Shown in pieces: positions 56,836 through 64,000 of a stretch of DNA of 64,000 bases (position 1 is its first letter; each line of letters starts with the position of its first letter). This stretch comes from a virus. A model generated the notes under the pieces. The model was not told where the DNA came from. It made no database searches and saw only the letters and a list, made by a program, of their open reading frames with translations. The stretch is from the IMG/VR virus record IMGVR_UViG_3300023181_000004, positions 1 through 64,000 of that record, one strand, 5' to 3'. The position numbers were made by a program, and so were the translations under genes.

Positions 56836-57140
56836 TCTTTGGACTCCGCAGGGGGAACCGCTGGGGCGGAAGTGCCCTCGCGTGTCTGGATCGCAGCAGC
56901 GACGCTACGGTCCTTGATGGCCGCCGAGCCTGCGACAGCGCCAATGGCGATGCCCAAACCAGTCGGGTACGCAGCACAGAACGCGACGGTGTCGAAGTGA
57001 GCACCGTTGCGGATCATATCCCACAGCACGAACATCGGGGCGCAAGCGATGTAGACACCCACGCCCACGCCGCCGAGCAGCCGGGTGATCTCGTATTCGC
57101 CGCCGATGCCTTTCAGTGCGTTGAGCAGGTTCTTCATCAT
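56832..57140 (-). CDS. Holin candidate 1, 102 aa
   Basis: Start MMKNLLNALKG after GAGGAAGTTT. Two transmembrane helices (residues 17-38 GGVGVGVYIACAPMFVLWDMI and 45-68 VAFCAAYPTGLGIAIGAVAGSA) with a basic, Ala/Pro C-terminal tail. This pattern occurs in alphaproteobacterial phage holins next to GH108 endolysins. It would open the inner membrane. Confidence 0.6.
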   Translation of the reverse strand: MMKNLLNALKGIGGEYEITRLLGGVGVGVYIACAPMFVLWDMIRNGAHFDTVAFCAAYPTGLGIAIGAVAGSAAIKDRSVAAAIQTREGTSAPAVPPAESKE

Positions 57141-57334
57141 AAACTTCCTCGTAGAATGAGAGCACCAACCCATGCGCTGATCAGGGACGAGATCAGCATG
57201 AAGGTCGCGAAGATGAATGTCATCTTCCGCAGGCGCTCGCAATTGGTATTAACAAATCCCAGCCAAAATAGAAATACGCAGAGTGCCGCAAGACGGCTGA
57301 TGGTCATCCAGAAGAGGAAGACCGAAGAACTCAT
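57137..57334 (-). CDS. Holin candidate 2, 65 aa
   Basis: Starts in a TAATG overlap with the endolysin stop. MSSSVFLFWMTISRLAALCVFL... has two hydrophobic helices (3-26 and 37-62) with a short polar loop. Either a second holin or an antiholin. Confidence 0.6.
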   Translation of the reverse strand: MSSSVFLFWMTISRLAALCVFLFWLGFVNTNCERLRKMTFIFATFMLISSLISAWVGALILRGSL

Positions 57335-57894
57335 TATACATTCGCCTTCCACCACGCTGTGCCAGGCAAGAAACTATTGGCTCGATTGGTCCAGCCGTTG
57401 ATATATTTCGGATTGTTGAGCGACTTGTAGAAGGCGATGCGCGCGGCGGTCCACGCCTTCATCGCCGTCTCATCGCTCTTGTCGCAGCGCCATTTCCGAT
57501 ACGCCTCGCGCGTGCCAGCGCCAGCGTCGCCGTCGTCGCCCGTGCCGCAGAGCCGCTGCAGCACCTTGACGGCGGCCTTCGGGCCGGCGTTGAACGAGAG
57601 ATCGACCACCCCGGCGAGCACCACATCCCACGGCAGCAGGTCAATGCCGTTCTTGTGGTAGTAGCCCTTGAGGCCGAGATCGATCGCTTCGGCTTCGCCG
57701 AGCGCGGCCATGTCAGCCTTGGTGACCGACTTCACGCCGCGATAGGCCGCCAGGGCGTCGCCCGTGACACCGTACTTCGAACCGACCAGCTGGCCGTTGT
57801 GCCAATTGCCGCGATCGTCAGGGTCGAGCGAGTGCTTCGGACTCTCGTGCACGAGGATCGTGTTTTTGAAAAAGGCTTGGGGGGTCGCCTTCAT
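57334..57894 (-). CDS. GH108 endolysin
   Basis: A 186-aa muramidase: residues 14-45 (LVHESPKHSLDPDDRGNW then GSKYGVTGD) with the catalytic-type Glu17 in HES, the ITxAD helix, and YHKNGIDLLPWDVVLAGVVDLSFNAG (about 79-103) and KRIAFYKSLN-like C-terminal binding part (ARIAFYKSLNNPKYINGWTNR). It lacks a signal peptide, so it depends on the holin. First gene of the minus-strand lysis unit, after AAGGAAAGAGAAGGCT. Confidence 0.85.
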   Translation of the reverse strand: MKATPQAFFKNTILVHESPKHSLDPDDRGNWHNGQLVGSKYGVTGDALAAYRGVKSVTKADMAALGEAEAIDLGLKGYYHKNGIDLLPWDVVLAGVVDLSFNAGPKAAVKVLQRLCGTGDDGDAGAGTREAYRKWRCDKSDETAMKAWTAARIAFYKSLNNPKYINGWTNRANSFLPGTAWWKANV

Positions 57895-57913
57895 AGCCTT
57901 CTCTTTCCTTAAA

Positions 57914-57937
57914 ATTACCTTGTACTTTCAGGAAATC
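57914..57937 (+). promoter_or_regulatory. Conserved intergenic motif, copy 9
   Basis: ATTACCTTGTACTTT, then CAG, then GAAATC, in the 80-bp gap between the divergent endolysin and SbcC-like genes, pointing to the latter 37 bp away. Confidence 0.6.
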
Positions 57938-57974
57938 CAAATGTATTAATAAGAGGAACCTGTAGGGACAAAGC

Positions 57975-59900
57975 ATGATCGAACGACTCACATCATCCGC
58001 ATTCTTCCCTGTCAGCGGTGCTACGCTCCGGGCGGATTATCAACCCAAATCCGGCATCACCGCCGTGGTTGGCGAGAACGGGGCAGGCAAGACCTTCCTC
58101 TCGATCGAGACCGTGCGGTGGTTGCTCTACGGCAAGGCGGCGTTGCGCGGCGCGGCGGGCGACTACAAGGACGCTAACGCCAGCGGGTGCTTCCTCATCC
58201 GCGGCGCGCGGTATGAAATCAGCCGCGGCAAGGCGGAGTGGGTCAAGGACGCGAGCGGCTCGATGGTCGCCAAAGGCGCGGAGAAGGTGACCGAGTTCGT
58301 CACAGAAGCAATGGGCTACGGCCTCGACGTCTTCGACCTGTGCAACGCGGCCACGCAGGGCAACGTCCAGAAGCTGGGCGACATGCGACCGGCCGAGCGC
58401 AAGGCGATCATCGACAAAGTGCTGCGCCTGACCGACGCCGAGAAGGCCGAGAAGGACTGCCGCACGGAGGCCACCGGCTACAAGCGCGAGGCCGAGGCAC
58501 TGGCCAAGGCGCTGCGCGCGCCGGGCGACGAGCCGGTGACCCCGGCGGGCTACATGCCCTCGGAGAGCCTGCGCGGTGCCCTGACAGCCATGCGCGCCAC
58601 GCGTGACGCACATGCGGCCCTCCGGGGCCAGCTGCGACTCGTAGACGCTCCTGTGCGGCCACTGGCGGCCGCATTCAGCGAGGACGCTATTGCGGATCTG
58701 GAGCAGCACGAGCGGGACCGCGCTGTGGCTCAAGCGGAGCACCGTCGGTTGGACAGCATCACGCAACGATGCCGTCCTTATTCGCCAGATAAATATAGCG
58801 AGGACCAGTTGCAGGTTGCCGAGCGCCGCAACCTTATTCGACATGCCCTCGACCAACGCGGCCCCGCACCACAGCTGACCGCGGCGGCCTCCGAGCGAAT
58901 ATGGGCGCAATGGGCTTTATTCGATGCTCATCAGCCGAGCGATGAAATCGAGTGTCCGAAGTGTGCACACAAATTTCGGACAACGGGCGAGCCACCGACA
59001 CCTCCGCTAATGTCGAAGGAGCAACTGCGGGAAGATGACGCCCGCCGCTCGCGGCACTGCGCGCCAGCGCCTGTTCTTCCCGACGGACCAGATCTTACTC
59101 CGCAGAAGATCAAACTGGTTCGCGACAGCGCGGCGGCGGATGCAGAGCATGACGCAGCCTATGCCGCATTGCGCCAGCTTGTTATTCCTGACGACCGCTC
59201 AGCCGAGCTGACGCGCATGCGCAATGACAAAGCCACAATGGATGCGTTCCTCGCCGAGCAGTTGCGTTACGAGCGCGTCCGCCAAAGCAACGCCGAGATC
59301 GAGGCGCAGATCGCCGCACTCGACCCCGACCTCGGACAGGACATCATCGACAACCAAGCCGAGGGCGTGCACCGCGCCGAGATGTACGAGGCGGCCTACG
59401 CGACATGGCAGCGCGACGACGCTGCGTTCAAGGCGGCACAGGCCAAGATCGCCGACGCCAGCTATCTTGCCGAGGAATATGCCCTTGGCGCCAAGGGCAT
59501 CAGCGACGCGCGCGCCGTGGTCAAGGCGCTGATCGCGCCGAAGATCAGTCGCATTGCCACCGTCCTGATCCGCGACATGTCGATGGGCAAGCTCGACAAC
59601 CTGATCGTGGATGACGAGATGGAGATCACCGTCGGCGGCCAGCGCATCGAGACGCTGTCGGGCGCCGGCAAGACGGTCGCTAACCTCGCGCTGCGCGTGG
59701 CGATGGGGCAGGCGCTGGTTGGCCACGTCTTTCCGGTCTTCCTCGCCGATGAGATCGACGGTGATCTCTCTGCCACGCGCCGCGCGGCGACGCTGCAGGC
59801 GCTGGTCTCGCTCAAAAAGCATCTGTCGCAGATCATCCTCGTCACGCACCGTGGCGCGGAAATCGCAGATCATGTGTGGGACGTAGAAAGTACCGGGTAG
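57975..59900 (+). CDS. SbcC/Rad50-like ATPase (gp46-like)
   Basis: A 641-aa SMC-type recombination ATPase. Walker A VGENGAGKT (33-41), then coiled coils around a zinc-hook CPKC (about 326-329), and the C-terminal ATPase half with signature LSGAGKTVANLALRVAMG (about 560-577) and Walker B VFLADEIDGDL (about 590-600). Works with the SbcD-like nuclease at 54057. Its stop codon lies inside motif copy 10. Confidence 0.88.
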   Translation: MIERLTSSAFFPVSGATLRADYQPKSGITAVVGENGAGKTFLSIETVRWLLYGKAALRGAAGDYKDANASGCFLIRGARYEISRGKAEWVKDASGSMVAKGAEKVTEFVTEAMGYGLDVFDLCNAATQGNVQKLGDMRPAERKAIIDKVLRLTDAEKAEKDCRTEATGYKREAEALAKALRAPGDEPVTPAGYMPSESLRGALTAMRATRDAHAALRGQLRLVDAPVRPLAAAFSEDAIADLEQHERDRAVAQAEHRRLDSITQRCRPYSPDKYSEDQLQVAERRNLIRHALDQRGPAPQLTAAASERIWAQWALFDAHQPSDEIECPKCAHKFRTTGEPPTPPLMSKEQLREDDARRSRHCAPAPVLPDGPDLTPQKIKLVRDSAAADAEHDAAYAALRQLVIPDDRSAELTRMRNDKATMDAFLAEQLRYERVRQSNAEIEAQIAALDPDLGQDIIDNQAEGVHRAEMYEAAYATWQRDDAAFKAAQAKIADASYLAEEYALGAKGISDARAVVKALIAPKISRIATVLIRDMSMGKLDNLIVDDEMEITVGGQRIETLSGAGKTVANLALRVAMGQALVGHVFPVFLADEIDGDLSATRRAATLQALVSLKKHLSQIILVTHRGAEIADHVWDVESTG

Positions 59901-59912
59901 TTTACCGGATAT
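59889..59912 (+). promoter_or_regulatory. Conserved intergenic motif, copy 10
   Basis: AGTACCGGGTAGTTT, then ACC, then GGATAT, overlapping the SbcC-like stop and 57 bp before the next gene. The GTACCGGGTA core is a dyad. Confidence 0.55.
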
Positions 59913-59969
59913 AGATTTCCGTATAGCCACAATGCACTAAAGCGAGAACTCTTAAACCGGAGAACACCA

Positions 59970-60359
59970 GTGGCAGTTACCCCCGAGATCGAGGCCGACA
60001 TCATGCGGGCCTACAACGCCAACCCGAAACGGTTTTCCCCGTTTCGGGTGGCCAAGTCGGTTGGCGCAACCATGAGCGAAGTGATCGCTGTGGTGAACCG
60101 CAACAAGGACACCTGTCCTGAGACGGCAACTGGCGTCGCCCGCCGCGAGCTGGAACCATTCATCCTCGCCAGTCGGCGAATCATGGATGCAGGTTGGGAC
60201 AACAAGAGCGAGGGCGTGCTGACTGCGCGCCGCCGCTTCGAAGCTGGCACGCATGATATGGCCACGCACCGCGACGGCGGGTGGATCCATCTGTGCAGCA
60301 TTCCCCTCGCTCGCCCCCGCCGCGCGCGGCCGGGCTTTTTCACTGGAGTTGTACTCTGA
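59970..60359 (+). CDS. HTH-like phage protein, 129 aa
   Basis: GTG start after [43 protein letters not shown] (14-45) is a helix-turn-helix-like unit often seen beside thymidylate synthase in phages; the rest ([29 protein letters not shown]) is basic. Possibly a regulator. Followed by TGATG coupling to thymidylate synthase. Confidence 0.55.
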   Translation: MAVTPEIEADIMRAYNANPKRFSPFRVAKSVGATMSEVIAVVNRNKDTCPETATGVARRELEPFILASRRIMDAGWDNKSEGVLTARRRFEAGTHDMATHRDGGWIHLCSIPLARPRRARPGFFTGVVL

Positions 60360-61366
60360 TGCTACATGATCTCATCCTCGGCCACGGCACGACCATCGTC
60401 GATCCACGTGGCGGCCTTGTTACACCGACTGGCGGCAGCGCCGTCCTCAAGGTCGAACCGCAGATGTTGCGCAACGGCGACGGGCCGTATCATGGCGAGT
60501 TGCAATATCTTGGCCTGCTGCAAGAGCTGGTCAACAAGAGCGACGCGGCGCCGCGCGAGGACCGCACCGGGACCGGCACGTTCAGCGTGTTCGGCCGACA
60601 GATCCGCTTCGATCTATCGGTGGGCTTCCCGCTGCTGACGACGAAGAAGCTCTTCACCAAGGGCATCATCGCCGAGCTGCTATGGATGCTCGCGGGTGAT
60701 ACGAATGTGAAGACTCTGCAGGAGCAGGGCGTTCACATTTGGGACGAGTGGGCGAAGGAAGACGGCTCGCTCGGACCAGTCTACGGCGAGCAGTGGCGAG
60801 CATGGCCGATGACGCCGAACTATGAGGCCATGAAGCCTTATCTCAAGCGTCTGGCTGCTGATCCCGACGCCTATACCACGACGTTCGCCTCCGTCGATCA
60901 GATCGCCGTGCTGTTGGAAAATCTGCGCCAGAAACCTAACGACCGCGGCCACGTCGTCAGCGCATGGAATGCGGCACAGCTCGATCAGATGGCACTGCGC
61001 CCGTGCCACTGCCTGTTCCAGTTCTACGTCGAGGACGGCAAGCTGTCGTGCCAGCTGTACCAGCGCAGCGCGGATATCTTCCTCGGTGTGCCGTTCAATA
61101 TCGCAAGCTATGCGCTGTTGACGCACCTGATCGCTGCCGAGCTGGATCTCAATGTGGGTGACTTCGTTCACACGTTCGGCGACCTGCACCTCTATGCCAA
61201 CCATGTCGAGCAGGCCAAGGAACAGCTCACTCGCTGTCCGCGTCCGTTCCCGACGGTGTTCATCAACACGCTGGGGTGGCCGGGCCTGTTCAATATCACG
61301 CCCAGTCGTATCGCGATCAACGACTACAATCCCCACCCAGCAATCAAAGCGGAGGTTTCAATATGA
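60359..61366 (+). CDS. thyA: Thymidylate synthase
   Basis: A 335-aa ThyA. After about 60 extra N-terminal residues comes [62 protein letters not shown], the catalytic [11 protein letters not shown] (Cys216), and [19 protein letters not shown] (dUMP binding). It makes dTMP with the dUTPase and RNR supplying dUMP precursors. GGAGTTGTACTCTG precedes the ATG. It is ATG-overlapped with the next gene. Confidence 0.93.
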   Translation: MLHDLILGHGTTIVDPRGGLVTPTGGSAVLKVEPQMLRNGDGPYHGELQYLGLLQELVNKSDAAPREDRTGTGTFSVFGRQIRFDLSVGFPLLTTKKLFTKGIIAELLWMLAGDTNVKTLQEQGVHIWDEWAKEDGSLGPVYGEQWRAWPMTPNYEAMKPYLKRLAADPDAYTTTFASVDQIAVLLENLRQKPNDRGHVVSAWNAAQLDQMALRPCHCLFQFYVEDGKLSCQLYQRSADIFLGVPFNIASYALLTHLIAAELDLNVGDFVHTFGDLHLYANHVEQAKEQLTRCPRPFPTVFINTLGWPGLFNITPSRIAINDYNPHPAIKAEVSI

Positions 61367-61980
61367 GCATTTCTTCCTTCTTCCATCGTGGTGCAGAAGC
61401 CGACAATGCCGAGCCGTTCGATCCGATCGCTGCGCTCGCGGCTGAAGGCCTTCCTGCGCCACAGCCGATTGAGCTGCCTCCGGCTAGTGAGATCGTTGCG
61501 GATGCTAATGGGAGCATCTTCGGCATTACTTATGACAACGGCGTCACCATTTCCAAGCTTCGTATGGACAGCATCAAGGTCGGCGATGTTGTCAACCCGA
61601 AGGAGGCCGCCGGCTCCAAGAAGCCGGGCGTCTGGTCAGTGTTTCCACGTTGGGTCAGCCTGCTGGTTGGACGCGTGATGGAAACCGGTGCTTCGAAGTA
61701 CGGGAAATTCAACTATCGCGACAGTGCTATTGCCGCATCGACCTATGAGGATGCGATGGAGCGTCATGCACAGCTGTGGTTCGACGGCGAGGATAATGAT
61801 CCTGAGAGTGGTGTGAGTCACCTTGCCCACGTCATTGCTTGTGCCACGCTTTTGCTCGACGCACAAGCCACCGGCAAGCTGGTAGACAACCGCCAGAAGA
61901 CTGGTGTGGTCCGGCGAACACTGAATGAGTTGGAAGAGCTGCGGCGAACGCTACCACTCCCCGGCAACATCAAGGTGTAA
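61363..61980 (+). CDS. dATP/dGTP diphosphohydrolase-like (DUF5664/MazZ-like)
   Basis: A 205-aa protein. The C-terminal 95 residues match the all-helical NTP pyrophosphatase fold of DUF5664: [65 protein letters not shown], with the EDAxxRH and E-D-N-D acidic sites. N-terminal 95 residues are variable. Members include dATP/dGTP diphosphohydrolases. GCGGAGGTTTCAAT precedes the ATG. Confidence 0.7.
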   Translation: MSISSFFHRGAEADNAEPFDPIAALAAEGLPAPQPIELPPASEIVADANGSIFGITYDNGVTISKLRMDSIKVGDVVNPKEAAGSKKPGVWSVFPRWVSLLVGRVMETGASKYGKFNYRDSAIAASTYEDAMERHAQLWFDGEDNDPESGVSHLAHVIACATLLLDAQATGKLVDNRQKTGVVRRTLNELEELRRTLPLPGNIKV

Positions 61981-61983
61981 AAG

Positions 61984-62009
61984 AAAGGGGGCCAGTTGGC
62001 CCCCTTTTT
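61984..62009. terminator. Bidirectional terminator
   Basis: AAAGGGGGCC, loop AGTT, GGCCCCCTTTTT: a 10-bp stem flanked by A and T runs, shared by convergent genes 61363 and 62008. Confidence 0.9.
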
Positions 62010-62280
62010 ATTGTGCCGCAGCGATGCGCTGTCGGACCTGAGCTGGTAGGCTCTCGACTCCCTTCATCACGGTTGCCATGCCGTCAAGCTGTAGTTTTGC
62101 GAGAGGATCGTGACCGTAAAGTTCGCGCGCAGTTGCGATATCACTCTTTACCTTGAGCCACTCATCGCTGCCGACAAGGGCATTGAGTTGGTCAAGACCC
62201 TCTTCAGAAGCTTTTCGATCAGCCTCTGCGACGAGCTTGCGCATGTCTTCAACGGAGGGAGTGGTGGTCTTAGTAGCCAT
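62008..62280 (-). CDS. Small helical protein, 90 aa
   Basis: MATKTTTPSVEDMRKLVAEADRK... start chosen at the second ATG because AAGGAATGACC gives better spacing. Fully helical, charged. It follows the tail spike gene on the minus strand and could be a chaperone or tail-associated protein. Confidence 0.55.
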   Translation of the reverse strand: MATKTTTPSVEDMRKLVAEADRKASEEGLDQLNALVGSDEWLKVKSDIATARELYGHDPLAKLQLDGMATVMKGVESLPAQVRQRIAAAQ

Positions 62281-62289
62281 GGTCATTCC

Positions 62290-64000
62290 TTATGAAACAA
62301 GAGCTGTATTTTTAACTATTGTAGCGCCCCCGTCAAGACGTCGAGCGATACCAACAGTACCAGACCAGCCGCAGTCTCGCATTTCAGCGACATCGTAACC
62401 GTAAGCGCCTGTTTGATCATACACCTTACAATTGATGCAGACCGTGATGACGGTATTTGATGTCGAGCTGCGATCATCAGCAAAGCCGATGATGTCCCCA
62501 ATTGAGATGCAGTTGATGAATACAACTCGGGTATCCACACCACCGTCGCCGCCAGAGGCTCCAGCCGTAGGGGCACCTGTGGCATACATGCCCGCTTTTT
62601 TGTACGTGCCGCGTTGTTGATTTTTTCGGCTGATCACATTGATGATGATATCGTCGCAACCGTAGGCGGGGGCACACCCAGTTCCACCGTTGTATTCAAC
62701 GAGGCCACCGTGAAGGCGTGTTGAAGAACCTTCATGATCAGAATATCCGTCATCGCGACAATCGTGACCGTAGTAATCAGAGCCATCTGTAATTTTTGCA
62801 CCGATATGGCCGTTTAACCCATCGCCGACCAACCCTGCCTGAGAACCAGAGCAAGCACACTCAAGTGTTCCAAAAGAAAGGACAGAATAGTAAACACAAT
62901 TTGTCGCTGCACCAAATACAAACACTTCGTCCAAGTGCGCTCGACGGAAGAAACTACAATCAATTCCGCCATAACGGACTTCAAGGCCCATGATCAGCAG
63001 CTCTGGTGCGCTTTCACGAAGGCTTCCAGTCGTACTAAACAAGCCTTGCGTGTTATCTAAATAGATATTCGCTGCCGACCCATCACCACCGCCGACGATG
63101 CTGAAGTACATGATTCCAGTACTGTCATCAATAAACGCTTTCGGATCATTGTTATCAGATGCGTCGATCTCTGCCTGTGCAGCTGCAAGGGTTGACGCTG
63201 TGGTCTTCACCAATTTGGTTGCCCAGTGCAAGCGGTTCGGACGACCACGATGCTGTGGACTGCGTTCTGCTGTGGGGATCACAGTACGCGGGTCTGCCAC
63301 ACCATCTTGATAGGCCCAATTGAAATTGGCCAACGTCGGCGGCGTAGTCAAATGCACCTGATATACTTTGGTGAAACCGGATGTCTTCGTGATACCTGTC
63401 AGCTTATCAGCACAATATACTACTGGATAATTATCGTATTCGGTGCTGCTGCTCGATCGACGACCGAGTATGGTCAACTTACCAGTGAGCGTCGAAGGTG
63501 CAATTCGCATTTGCGATTGAGAATAAGTGCCGAACAGTGCAATAATTGTACCCGCGCCGTTCATTTTGTTTACCGCTGCTTGTGCGGAAAACATTGGTGC
63601 TGTTTGGGTGCCCGCAGCAGTATCAACACCAGTCGGCGAGATAAACAATACCCCACCGCCCCCGCCGCTAGACGATTGACTGGAAGATACTGGCCGACGA
63701 AATATTGCGTTCGATCCGGGAGCCAACAGCATATCACCAAATCGAAGCGCACGCGGTACGCTGCCACTCACATTATTGACAGCAATATAAAATACCACAA
63801 AAGCAGTATCCGCATGTAGGGCAATACCAGCCTGTCGCAGCCAACCTGGTCCAGTAACCGAAGCCGATAAAGTTACCCGCGTTCCAGTAATTTCTATCTG
63901 CGAACTATTACGTTGGATAACTAAAACACGACAGGTCTGTGCCGCAGCAGACCCTGTTCCGTTATAACTATCTAGCCCATAAATTTGGACCGCAGCAGAG
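62290..64000 (-). CDS. Tail spike or fibre, C-terminal part (partial)
   Basis: The frame is open from 62290 to the right edge (about 570 codons) and continues beyond it; the GTG at 63798 is not a real start because the frame reads through upstream (GPGWLRQAGIALHADTAFVV). After a Ser/Gly linker (SSSQSSSGGGGG) it has a parallel beta-helix pattern (LLIMGLEVRYGGIDCSFFRRAH, then INVISRKNQ, VVFINCISIGDI, VCINCKVYDQTG). Such proteins bind and often cleave host surface polysaccharide. GC is lower than in the rest of the window. Confidence 0.75.
   Translation of the reverse strand, partial: SAAVQIYGLDSYNGTGSAAAQTCRVLVIQRNSSQIEITGTRVTLSASVTGPGWLRQAGIALHADTAFVVFYIAVNNVSGSVPRALRFGDMLLAPGSNAIFRRPVSSSQSSSGGGGGVLFISPTGVDTAAGTQTAPMFSAQAAVNKMNGAGTIIALFGTYSQSQMRIAPSTLTGKLTILGRRSSSSTEYDNYPVVYCADKLTGITKTSGFTKVYQVHLTTPPTLANFNWAYQDGVADPRTVIPTAERSPQHRGRPNRLHWATKLVKTTASTLAAAQAEIDASDNNDPKAFIDDSTGIMYFSIVGGGDGSAANIYLDNTQGLFSTTGSLRESAPELLIMGLEVRYGGIDCSFFRRAHLDEVFVFGAATNCVYYSVLSFGTLECACSGSQAGLVGDGLNGHIGAKITDGSDYYGHDCRDDGYSDHEGSSTRLHGGLVEYNGGTGCAPAYGCDDIIINVISRKNQQRGTYKKAGMYATGAPTAGASGGDGGVDTRVVFINCISIGDIIGFADDRSSTSNTVITVCINCKVYDQTGAYGYDVAEMRDCGWSGTVGIARRLDGGATIVKNTALVS

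Noticed and set aside
60359-61366. dUMP/dCMP hydroxymethylase instead of thymidylate synthase
   Set aside because: The sequence has the standard ThyA pattern including RPCH and the FN of the dUMP site; no evidence favours a hydroxymethylase.
1-64000. CRISPR array, insertion sequence, integrase or prophage attachment site
   Set aside because: No regularly spaced repeats, transposase, integrase or attachment-type duplications were seen; the phage looks lytic within this window.

Overview
This window is part of a tailed double-stranded DNA phage genome (Caudoviricetes). It is GC-rich, has almost no intergenic space, uses ATGA/GTGA start-stop overlaps throughout, and carries head, packaging, replication, nucleotide-metabolism and lysis genes but no integrase or host housekeeping genes. 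The host is most likely an alphaproteobacterium, probably Sphingomonas- or Caulobacter-like. The best evidence is a circularly permuted (two-piece) tmRNA gene of alphaproteobacterial type with a tag starting ANDN. No tail genes other than a partial spike are present, so the genome continues beyond both ends.

Layout: (1) 1-7.9 kb, mostly minus strand, is the packaging/head module, read right to left: large terminase, portal, prohead protease with a nested scaffold, decoration protein, major capsid protein, terminator, two small head or neck proteins and one partial gene. One plus-strand gene (64-504) sits head-on in it. (2) 8-11.2 kb holds a possible small terminase and a large primase-polymerase/helicase. 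(3) 11.2-14.5 kb is a looser region with five copies of the palindrome CTTAAAYRTTTAAG, small genes and an HTH protein. (4) 14.5-26.2 kb is a tight plus-strand array of about 28 small to medium genes, mostly unrecognised, including a DUF2135-like protein and a WYL-like protein. (5) 26.2-44 kb carries an rIIA/rIIB-like pair, a P-loop kinase, a DNA methyltransferase-like protein, ATP-dependent DNA ligase, nucleotidyltransferases, an endonuclease VII-type HNH gene on the opposite strand, class II ribonucleotide reductase, a secreted TPM-domain protein, an HD nucleotidase, a Mesh1-like alarmone hydrolase and a metallophosphoesterase. (6) 44-55.7 kb is the replication/recombination core: HNH-AP2 homing endonuclease, SF2 helicase, tmRNA plus a tRNA-like element, 5'-3' exonuclease, family A DNA polymerase, PD-(D/E)XK nuclease, DnaQ-like exonuclease, SbcD-like nuclease and dUTPase. 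(7) 55.7-57.9 kb is a minus-strand lysis cassette (GH108 endolysin, two holin candidates, i-spanin, o-spanin, coiled-coil membrane protein). (8) 58-62 kb holds SbcC-like ATPase, thymidylate synthase and a DUF5664-type dNTP hydrolase. (9) 62-64 kb, minus strand, is a small gene and the C-terminal part of a tail spike or fibre, with lower GC.

Two features are the most notable. First, the phage appears to carry its own permuted tmRNA, with a G.U pair in the acceptor stem, an encoded CCA and the tag reading frame ANDNGEAVSLRLAA-stop, followed directly by a tRNA-like element with a broken anticodon stem. Second, a roughly 24-nt motif (ATTACCYRGTAGTTT, three free bases, GAAATC) recurs in intergenic gaps, usually 40-125 bp before the first gene of a transcription unit and in that gene's orientation. 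It looks like a phage-specific promoter or operator network joining the head, small-gene, tmRNA, recombination and nucleotide modules.
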